Assembly: GCA_947259315.1 (NCBI GenBank)
Contig: CAMYLR010000021.1
Coordinates: 1 to 64,000 of the forward strand
Length of the DNA: 64,000 nt
Direction of reading: 5' to 3'
Origin: an uncultured Gemmatimonadales bacterium
GTDB lineage: Bacteria > Gemmatimonadota > Gemmatimonadetes > JACCXV01 > JAHWKZ01
Each line of letters starts with the position of its first letter. The stretch's first letter is position 1. Of the stretch, positions 27,878 through 34,785 are shown piece after piece. A model generated the notes under the pieces. It was not told where the DNA came from and ran no database searches. It saw nothing but the letters and a program-made list of their open reading frames with translations. The translations under genes were made by a program, and so were the position numbers.

Positions 27878-28444
27878 GTGATAGGTGGCCTGATGTTGGC
27901 GCTTGGTTGCGGCCTGGGGAGCGACCCTGAGGCCAACCAGGCCACCGTATTGCCGGTCCCGGAGCCGATCCCCGGGATCAATTACGAGATAAAGCGCCTA
28001 CCGCCCGAGCAGCTCGAGCTGACGGGCGCTGCGAAAAGCCTCAACGACCTACTCCGAACGATCGAACGGGCGATCGGCGAGCGCGACACGACGCGCTTGT
28101 TCGACTTGATGGTCACCGAGCGTGAGTACCGGCAGATCTTGTTCCCGGCGTTCCCTGCCGCCCATCCACCGATCAATGCCGATTTCGCTTCTATCTGGGT
28201 CAACCACTTCAGCGACGCCTACCGCGGACTGCACCAAGTCGAGCGACAGTATGGTGGCAAGGATGTGCGGATCGAGAACGTGGCGTTCGAGGCCCCTGAT
28301 CAGGACTTCGTAAACTTCGTGTTGCACGAGACGAGCCGCGTCGACGTCGTGATCGACGGTCAACGGCACGAGAGGATGCGGCTGTTTGGATCGGTCTTCC
28401 GGGTCGGCGATCAGTGGAAGGTGCTTTCCTACCCCGAGCTGTAG
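27878..28444 (+). CDS. Lipoprotein, NTF2/DUF4440-like, function unknown
   Basis: About 188 residues. The lipobox LALGC lies very close to the start, so the signal is unusually short; the GTG at 27878 or the ATG at 27893 are the only in-frame choices near it, and neither has a good Shine-Dalgarno. The body (LNDLLRTIERAIGERDTTRLFDLMVTEREY, and the closing GSVFRVGDQWKVLSYPEL) looks like an NTF2-like cone fold. It follows the TonB receptor/beta-helix pair and may be the third gene of that unit. No function can be assigned. Confidence 0.6.
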   Translation: MIGGLMLALGCGLGSDPEANQATVLPVPEPIPGINYEIKRLPPEQLELTGAAKSLNDLLRTIERAIGERDTTRLFDLMVTEREYRQILFPAFPAAHPPINADFASIWVNHFSDAYRGLHQVERQYGGKDVRIENVAFEAPDQDFVNFVLHETSRVDVVIDGQRHERMRLFGSVFRVGDQWKVLSYPEL

Positions 28445-28463
28445 CAGTCCTCTAGAAAGCTCC

Positions 28464-29366
28464 TCACTCCGCGATCTCGTATCCCGGTGCCGTTGGGACG
28501 ACGGTTGCACCGGGAGCGATCTGGCGACCCTCGAAGTAGCCGGCGATCTGGTCGGAGATTCCGTACTTGCCGCTCGCCCGCCGGCGCTCGTTCAGCAAAC
28601 GCCAGATGTTCCACTCGTCGTGGCTTCCGAGACTGAAGTTGACGCCGGCGCGAATCGTGTAGTAACGAAAGAAATCGTTGCGTCGCCGGACACGCTCGGC
28701 CTTCTCGGCGTCGCCTTCTAGAGGATCTCCATGCTCGTCGTGGAACGGCGGATCGAATGCGGCACGGAAGTCCTCGTCCATGGCGTACTTGCGCGCGAAG
28801 TACTCCTCGACACCGGCGGTCCACGTGCGCGATCCGCCCTCGGTAAAGAAACCCCGCACGTCACTCGGGCTCATAAAGTAGAAAGCGTCCCACCGCCGAC
28901 CGGTGTTATCGACGTCGTCCTCGACCATGATGCGCGTCCACATCCGCATGTAGTCACCGCCGCTGGGCGGCGATTCGGCGAACAGCTTATCGATATCGAT
29001 CGAGATCCCGCGTTCTTTTGACAACGTCGCCGCGTGGCGGTTCATGAGCCCGGTCCCCTCTTTTGATTCCATCTGATAACGGCCCGGGTTCAGGACCCAG
29101 AATCGATGCCCCCAGTCCTCCATGAGGCGCCGGGCGACGTGATCGGCGATCTCGACGTTGGTCGAGAAGTGGCTCCCGACGCGACCGCTGAGCGGCGTGC
29201 TCAGGAACACCATCACGTCATCGGCGGCCTTGGCGCGGGCGATATCGTACTCGAGGAGTGCGATCTGGCGCTCGAATAAATCGTACCAGATGCCAGCCTG
29301 CCACCGATACTGCATCGGAAAGCCTTCGACCGGGAATCCCGTTTCATACCTTGCTTCGCCTGTCAT
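28464..29366 (-). CDS. Conserved-looking hypothetical protein, possibly deoxyribosyltransferase-like
   Basis: A 300-residue soluble protein without signal peptide or membrane segments. The segment DDVMVFLSTPLSGRVGSHFSTN, then ADHVARRLMEDWGHRFWVLNPG resembles the nucleotide-binding start of the nucleoside 2-deoxyribosyltransferase-like fold, but key catalytic residues cannot be confirmed. The rest (DYMRMWTRIMVEDD, FYFMSPSDVRGFFTEGG) is not recognised. The ATG at 29366 has GGAGG upstream; the ORF-track start 41 codons earlier is not supported. It stands alone between convergent and divergent neighbours. Confidence 0.65.
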   Translation of the reverse strand: MTGEARYETGFPVEGFPMQYRWQAGIWYDLFERQIALLEYDIARAKAADDVMVFLSTPLSGRVGSHFSTNVEIADHVARRLMEDWGHRFWVLNPGRYQMESKEGTGLMNRHAATLSKERGISIDIDKLFAESPPSGGDYMRMWTRIMVEDDVDNTGRRWDAFYFMSPSDVRGFFTEGGSRTWTAGVEEYFARKYAMDEDFRAAFDPPFHDEHGDPLEGDAEKAERVRRRNDFFRYYTIRAGVNFSLGSHDEWNIWRLLNERRRASGKYGISDQIAGYFEGRQIAPGATVVPTAPGYEIAE

Positions 29367-29514
29367 TCGCCTCCGTTCCTCGTCACTCCGCACGGTCCCT
29401 CTGCTAAGGCGACAGATTAGATCACGGCCCGCGTCGCGACCATCGACAATAAGCTGATCCAGGACTACCCTTTTTGCGCCTCCAGGCACCGTCCTTTTCT
29501 AGCGGGGTCGCGAT

Positions 29515-31287
29515 ATGACGTGGGAGATCCTCTTCGTCTTTGCGATCATTCTGATCGCGCTAGCGCTCTTTATCACCGAGCGCTACGCGGTCGATCAGGT
29601 GGCGCTTGTAATCCCGGTAATTCTGTTGCTGGCGGGGATTCTAACACCCGGAGAGGCACTGTCCGGGTTCAGCAACGAAGCCACCATCACCGTAGCCGCG
29701 ATGCTCTGTTTGTCGCTGGGGCTCGTCAAGACGGGCGCCGTCGACACGCTCGGGCGGTGGGCCCAAAACGCACCGCTCGGCGGGCCGAGGCTGCGTCTCG
29801 TCGTCCTGTCCCTCGTCGTCGCCGGGGTATCCCCGTTTCTAAACAACACCGCGGTCGTGGTCGTCTTCCTACCGGTGTTTCTGGCGTTGGCCCAGCGCGA
29901 CAACCAACCGCCATCGCTGTACCTCATGCCGCTCTCGTTCGCCGCTATTCTGGGTGGCACGATCACCCTGCTGGGTACTTCGACCAACTTGCTCGTCTAC
30001 GGTCTCATCCACTCCCGCGGTTTCGACGAGCTGTCGATGTTCTCGATCGCCCCGTTGGGTCTGATCTTCACCGTGATCGGGCTGGCGTACCTGTTCACCG
30101 CTGGCCGATCGTTGATGCCGCGCCGGGTTGGCATGACGGACCTGACCGGCAAGTACGAGGTTCGCTCGTTCGTGACCGAGCTGACCGTCCGCCAAGGCTC
30201 ACCAGCGGTCGGCCAATCACTCGGCGAGCTGAAATGGGGTTCCGAGTTCGACGTCTCGGTCCTCGGGCTCCGGCGCCGCCAGCGTACCCTCTGGAGTCCG
30301 GGACCCAACCGACGGTTGATGGTCGGCGATACGCTGTTCGCCAAGGGCCATCACGAGGATCTCCTGTGGCTGGCGATCAAACAGGGGCTGGCGATGCCGA
30401 CGCCGTCGGTCGGACCGGATTTGGAATCGGAAGACGCGCATCTGGCGGAGGTTCTGGTCGCTCCCGGCGCGTCTATCGTCGGCCGAACCCTGGCTGGAGC
30501 CCGTTTCCAGCAGCGATATCACGCCACCGTGCTGGCGGTGCAGCACCTGGGCGAGACGATCCGCACGCGGCTCCCTCACGTGCGACTGGAGGCCGGCGAC
30601 CTGCTGCTCATCCATGGGACGGCGCCCGACCTGGACGCGTTGGTCGGGGAAACGGGGCTCGTCCCGCTGGGCGCCGTCCGACGACCCACCAGGCCGCGAC
30701 CGCGGGCGCTCTTCGCGGTCGGTGTTCTCATCGCGGTGGTCGCCGTGGCCGGACTAAACCTGTTGCCGATCATGACCGCTGCGCTGACCGGCGTGCTGCT
30801 CATGGTCTTCACACGCTGCGTGCGACTCGAGGAGATCTACGTTGAGCTCGACTGGATGGTGATCTTCCTGCTGGCCGGCGTAATCCCTCTCGGCGTGGCG
30901 ATGGACAAGACGGGCGCGGCCCAATGGCTGGCGGACGCAGTGGCTGCGTCGGTGGGTCCGTTGGGCCCGCACTTTACGGTGGCCGCGTTCTACTTGTTGA
31001 CGTCGCTGCTCACCTCGGTCATGTCGAACAACGCAACCGCGGTCGTACTGACGCCGATCGCCCTGCTCACCGCAGCCGACCTGGGGATGAACCCATACGC
31101 GTTGGTGGTAGCGGTCATGTTTGGCGCTTCGGCGTCTTTCATGACGCCGGTCGGGTACCAGACGAACACCCTGATCTACGCTCCCGGTGGGTACCGGTTC
31201 TTCGACTTCCTCAAAGTCGGCACACCGCTCAACTTCTTGCTGCTCGTAACGGCCACGATACTGATTCCGTTGTTCTGGCCGTCCTAA
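29515..31287 (+). CDS. SLC13/ArsB-superfamily permease with two TrkA-C (RCK_C) domains
   Basis: A 590-residue inner-membrane transporter. About five helices come first (LFITERYAVDQVALVIPVILLLAGI, FLNNTAVVVVFLPVFLAL, GTITLLGTSTNLLVYG). Two cytoplasmic RCK_C domains follow at ~215-390 (TELTVRQGSPAVGQSLGEL..., LAEVLVAPGASIVGRTLAGA...), then the second membrane half (VMSNNATAVVLTPIAL, ASFMTPVGYQTNTLIY). This is the layout of the sulfate/sodium symporter-like family with TrkA-C insertions; anion substrates such as sulfate, dicarboxylates or molybdate are possible. Confidence 0.9.
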   Translation: MTWEILFVFAIILIALALFITERYAVDQVALVIPVILLLAGILTPGEALSGFSNEATITVAAMLCLSLGLVKTGAVDTLGRWAQNAPLGGPRLRLVVLSLVVAGVSPFLNNTAVVVVFLPVFLALAQRDNQPPSLYLMPLSFAAILGGTITLLGTSTNLLVYGLIHSRGFDELSMFSIAPLGLIFTVIGLAYLFTAGRSLMPRRVGMTDLTGKYEVRSFVTELTVRQGSPAVGQSLGELKWGSEFDVSVLGLRRRQRTLWSPGPNRRLMVGDTLFAKGHHEDLLWLAIKQGLAMPTPSVGPDLESEDAHLAEVLVAPGASIVGRTLAGARFQQRYHATVLAVQHLGETIRTRLPHVRLEAGDLLLIHGTAPDLDALVGETGLVPLGAVRRPTRPRPRALFAVGVLIAVVAVAGLNLLPIMTAALTGVLLMVFTRCVRLEEIYVELDWMVIFLLAGVIPLGVAMDKTGAAQWLADAVAASVGPLGPHFTVAAFYLLTSLLTSVMSNNATAVVLTPIALLTAADLGMNPYALVVAVMFGASASFMTPVGYQTNTLIYAPGGYRFFDFLKVGTPLNFLLLVTATILIPLFWPS

Positions 31288-31289
31288 GG

Positions 31290-31787
31290 TTAGTCGACCA
31301 GCTGCCGAAAAAGACTCGACTCGCGCTGAAAAAACCCTTGCGTGTGGAACGAGTCGGGTAGACCGAACAGCTCGTAGTCGAGATGGTGACAGAACTCGTG
31401 TAGCAAGGTCCGGAGAAACGTTCGGTAGGCCACCACCTTGCGGCGCGCGGCGGTGCGCATCCACAAGTCGATCTTGGCCGGCGCACCATCGTCGGTGGCC
31501 TCGTACAAGCCGTGCAGCTCACTGTTCGGATTGGAGGGACGCACAGCCAGCACTCGCACCGCCACGCGTGATACCGAGAGGTCGTCCGCCAGCTCGTCGG
31601 CCAACGCCTGGCAGGCATCCCTGATCGGGCCTCGCTTGCCGGCCGCCAGCCTGGTCTCGATGTCGTCTGCCAGCGGTCGCAGCGGTTCGGGCGAAGTCAA
31701 CTCGACCTCGGTGATCGAGTCGCTCTTGTCGTAGATCGCCTGTTCGCGACGGGTCAGCTTTGTGTAATAACCGAAACGAGCGGTCAC
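31290..31787 (-). CDS. Hypothetical protein with zincin-like HEFCHH motif
   Basis: A 165-residue soluble protein beginning at a GTG. Near the C-terminus is FLRTLLHEFCHHLDYELFG, which fits a HExxH-type metallopeptidase site with flanking hydrophobic residues. The rest (LRPLADDIETRLAAGKRGPIR and LWMRTAARRKVVAYRTFL) resembles small SprT-like or uncharacterised peptidase domains. A protease function is only suggested. It follows the 31791 membrane-protein gene closely on the same strand. Confidence 0.65.
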   Translation of the reverse strand: MTARFGYYTKLTRREQAIYDKSDSITEVELTSPEPLRPLADDIETRLAAGKRGPIRDACQALADELADDLSVSRVAVRVLAVRPSNPNSELHGLYEATDDGAPAKIDLWMRTAARRKVVAYRTFLRTLLHEFCHHLDYELFGLPDSFHTQGFFQRESSLFRQLVD

Positions 31788-31790
31788 CGA

Positions 31791-32180
31791 CTAGACGACG
31801 ACGCTGCCAGACAAGATCATGGCCGACGCAAAGCCAAAGATCGGTGCGCACAACTTGTACGGCAGCGGTGAAGCCTTGGCTCCAGTGAGCAAGCTCACCG
31901 CAGCCATTAGCAGCAGGAAGAGGGCTGACATCCTATAAACGATCATCGATCCGAACTCTGTTGGGCTTCCCCAAACGGTGGTGACCGACACAAGCGCGGC
32001 TACAAAAACCAGCGTGACGCCCTCGAGGATCCATTCCATCGTGAGAACGTAACGGTTGTCATCAGTGAGCGGTTCGAAGCCAGCCACCACTGGTCCGGTC
32101 TTCACTAGATGCATCACCCCCCAGAATGCGATCATCGCGGACCCAGCCAACAGAAGCGTGTGCGATAGCAACTGAATCAC
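31791..32180 (-). CDS. Four-helix membrane protein, unknown function
   Basis: A 129-residue protein starting at GTG with four predicted membrane segments (LLLAGSAMIAFWGVMHLV, GVTLVFVAALVSVTTVW, MSALFLLLMAAVSLLTG, FGFASAMILSGSVVV). No catalytic motif is visible. Similar small four-helix proteins are common and unassigned. It sits 21 bp downstream of fdhD on the same strand and could be co-transcribed with it, though a link to formate metabolism is not supported by sequence. Confidence 0.7.
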   Translation of the reverse strand: MIQLLSHTLLLAGSAMIAFWGVMHLVKTGPVVAGFEPLTDDNRYVLTMEWILEGVTLVFVAALVSVTTVWGSPTEFGSMIVYRMSALFLLLMAAVSLLTGAKASPLPYKLCAPIFGFASAMILSGSVVV

Positions 32181-32201
32181 CTCCGGATTGAACGCTCGAT
32201 T

Positions 32202-33050
32202 CTACTCGTTCCCAACTCGTTTCGGTCCGACATAGACATTGAACCCGTCCGGCTTGGTGAAGCCGATCAGTGTCATGTTAAACTGGCGGGCGACATCGAC
32301 CGCCAAGCTGGATGGAGCGCCGACGGCGACTACCATCGGGATTCCGGCGGCCAGCGCTTTCTGCATGATCTCGAACGATGTCCGCCCACTGACCGCCAGA
32401 AAGTGACCCATCAGGGGAACGCGATCCGCCAGGAGCTGGTGGCCGATGACCTTGTCGACGGCGTTGTGGCGGCCAACGTCCTCTTTTAGCACCACGAGCT
32501 CGCCGGTCGGATCGAACAACCCGGCGGCATGGATCCCGCCTGTCCGATCGAACACCGGTTGGGCCCGTCGCAATGCGTCTGGAATCGACCGGATCACGTC
32601 GGCGTGAACAACCGGGCCATCGGGCAATGGCCTGCAACCCCGTATCTCGATCGCCTCGAGCGACGCCTTGCCACAGACACCGCAGCTCGACGTCATATAG
32701 AAGTTGCGGTTCAGCAATGTGGCGTCAAAGGCAGCCGGGTCGCGTAGCCGCACGGTCACGATATTGTACTCCTGGGGCTCCTCGTCCTGGCAGTAGCTCA
32801 GGTCGACGACCGCATCGCGCCCATCGATCAGCCTTTCGGTGAACAGAAAGCCAGCCGTCAGCTCGAAGTCGTCGCCGGGGGTCCGCATCGTGACCGACAC
32901 ACTCTTTTCCACCGTGCGGTCACCTTCGAGCACCTCCAGCCGGATCTCCATCGGCTCCTCGACGGTGACGACGTCACGGGCGGATTCTGAAGAACCGTCG
33001 CGGTGGCGCGCCAGGTCGACCGGCGAAGTGTTGCGCTTGGGAGAGATCAT
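32202..33050 (-). CDS. fdhD: Formate dehydrogenase accessory sulfurtransferase FdhD
   Basis: A 282-residue cytoplasmic protein that transfers sulfur from a cysteine desulfurase to the molybdenum centre of formate dehydrogenase, which is required for activity. The functional cysteine pair is in MTSSCGVCGKASLEAIE. Other family stretches are GDDFELTAGFLFTERLI, GGIHAAGLFD, KEDVGRHNAVDKVIG and SGRTSFEIMQKAL. It is divergent from fdhB with only 64 bp between the starts, so both promoters must lie in that gap. Confidence 0.95.
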   Translation of the reverse strand: MISPKRNTSPVDLARHRDGSSESARDVVTVEEPMEIRLEVLEGDRTVEKSVSVTMRTPGDDFELTAGFLFTERLIDGRDAVVDLSYCQDEEPQEYNIVTVRLRDPAAFDATLLNRNFYMTSSCGVCGKASLEAIEIRGCRPLPDGPVVHADVIRSIPDALRRAQPVFDRTGGIHAAGLFDPTGELVVLKEDVGRHNAVDKVIGHQLLADRVPLMGHFLAVSGRTSFEIMQKALAAGIPMVVAVGAPSSLAVDVARQFNMTLIGFTKPDGFNVYVGPKRVGNE

Positions 33051-33114
33051 TTCTGTTCGACCATAGTAACATTGCAGGGATGCACAGACACGGGTACTCT
33101 AGGCTCCAAGACCG

Positions 33115-34785
33115 GTGAATACCCCGACGAACCAGGAACTTTTCGATGCGTGGCGGCACGAGCCGGCACCCCTGCTCCCGCTGCTGCACGCGTTTCACGA
33201 TCGTGACGGCTACCTGTCGGAAGGTGCCATGCGCGCGATCGCCAAAGAGCTGCGCTTGCCGCTCGCCGACCTCTTCGGAACCGTCACGTTCTACCACCAC
33301 CTGTCACGCGAACCAGGGGGTCACCAGGCGCCGCGCGTTTGCACCGGCCCGGTTTGTCAGCTCAAGGGCGCAGCCCAAGTTCTGGCGAGTCTCGACGGCG
33401 CGACTTCGATGCCGTGCCCCGGCCGCTGCGACGATCCGGTCCCGGTGCTTGTCGGCGACAAGGTGTTCACCGGGGCCGAACTCGATCGCGCCCGCTCACC
33501 GCTCCCACCGCCGCCACCGGATGGCATCGACGAGTGCGTCTTCGCCGCGATCCGCGCAACGGCCCGCGACAGCATCGAGGGCTACCGCGCCAGCGGAGGC
33601 TACCGAGCGCTACCGACCGCGATCGAAAAGATGCGCCCTGGGGAACTGCTGGATCTCGTCGACGCCAGCCAGTTGGCCGGTCGCGGTGGGGCCGGGTTCC
33701 CGACGGGTCGCAAGTGGCGCGCGGTAGCCGATGCAGAGGGCACCCCAAAGACGATCGTCTGCAACGCCGACGAAGGTGAGCCGGGCTGTTTCAAGGACCG
33801 CGTGCTCATGGATCACGACCCGCATGCGGTCATCGAATCGATGGCGCTGGCCGCCTACGCCACCGGCGCATCGCGGGGTTTTATCTATCTGCGATACGAG
33901 TACCCCGAGACATATCGGCTGCTCGCGCGTGCCATCGCCGAGGCCGAAGCCGCAGATATGATCGGCAACGCCGTCTGCGGCACCGGATTCTCCTTCCACC
34001 TGTACCTGCGACGCGGCGCGGGGGCGTACATCTGTGGCGAGGAAACGTCGTTGCTTAACAGCTTGGAGGGGAAGCACCCGTTTCCCAGGAACCGACCGCC
34101 TTTTCCAGTCACCCACGGGTACGAGAATCTGCCGACCGTCGTCAACAACGTCGAAACCTTGGTTTCGGTTCCACCGATCGTGGTTCACGGCGCGGATTGG
34201 TACCGCGACCTGGGACTCAGCGACCACCCTGGCACCAAGGTCATAAGCCTATCGGGTGACATCAAGCGGCCCGGTAACTACGAGGTCCCGATAGGATTGC
34301 CGCTTATGAGCCTGCTCCAAGATTGGGCCGGCGGACCCGGCGAAGGACGAAGCGTCCAAGCGGTGACGATGGCTGGTTTGTCGGGAGGCTTCTTGGCCGG
34401 CGAAGATCTCGATGTAGCGCTCGACGAGCCCAGCATTCGAGCCAAGGGATCGTTTCTCGGCGCCGGCGGCATCATGGTGTTCGACGACACCCGCGACATG
34501 ATCGACGTCGCTCACAGTGCGATGGAGTTCTTCGCCCACGAATCGTGCGGCAAGTGCTTCCCGTGTCGGATCGGCACGCGGCGCCTCACAGAGCGGCTGA
34601 ATGGGGCCGGTCCAGATGACGTAACCCAATGGGTGGACGAGGTTTCTGACATCGGCGAGACGATGAAGCAGACGAGTGCTTGCGGGCTCGGGATGGCCGC
34701 TCCGCTGATTACCGAAAGCCTGATGAAGTACTTTCCGGAGCGAGTTACAGAACACGTCGGCAACCGAAGGGGCGCGAACCGATGA
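33115..34785 (+). CDS. fdhB: NAD-dependent formate dehydrogenase beta subunit (NuoE-NuoF fusion)
   Basis: A 556-residue diaphorase subunit. Residues ~1-125 form a NuoE-like thioredoxin-fold [2Fe-2S] domain (CTGPVCQLKGA, CPGRC). Residues ~155-550 form the NuoF-like domain with the NADH/FMN sites (GRGGAGFPTGRKW, NADEGEPGCFKDR) and the [4Fe-4S] motif ESCGKCFPCRIGTRRL. It passes electrons from the molybdenum subunit to NAD+ in the cytoplasm, as FdsB does. GTG start at 33115. Its TGA overlaps the fdhA ATG as ATGA, showing tight coupling. Confidence 0.94.
   Translation: MNTPTNQELFDAWRHEPAPLLPLLHAFHDRDGYLSEGAMRAIAKELRLPLADLFGTVTFYHHLSREPGGHQAPRVCTGPVCQLKGAAQVLASLDGATSMPCPGRCDDPVPVLVGDKVFTGAELDRARSPLPPPPPDGIDECVFAAIRATARDSIEGYRASGGYRALPTAIEKMRPGELLDLVDASQLAGRGGAGFPTGRKWRAVADAEGTPKTIVCNADEGEPGCFKDRVLMDHDPHAVIESMALAAYATGASRGFIYLRYEYPETYRLLARAIAEAEAADMIGNAVCGTGFSFHLYLRRGAGAYICGEETSLLNSLEGKHPFPRNRPPFPVTHGYENLPTVVNNVETLVSVPPIVVHGADWYRDLGLSDHPGTKVISLSGDIKRPGNYEVPIGLPLMSLLQDWAGGPGEGRSVQAVTMAGLSGGFLAGEDLDVALDEPSIRAKGSFLGAGGIMVFDDTRDMIDVAHSAMEFFAHESCGKCFPCRIGTRRLTERLNGAGPDDVTQWVDEVSDIGETMKQTSACGLGMAAPLITESLMKYFPERVTEHVGNRRGANR

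Noticed and set aside
29520-30845. 441-aa plus-strand ORF
   Set aside because: Out-of-frame shadow of the SLC13 transporter; arginine- and proline-rich with no domain.
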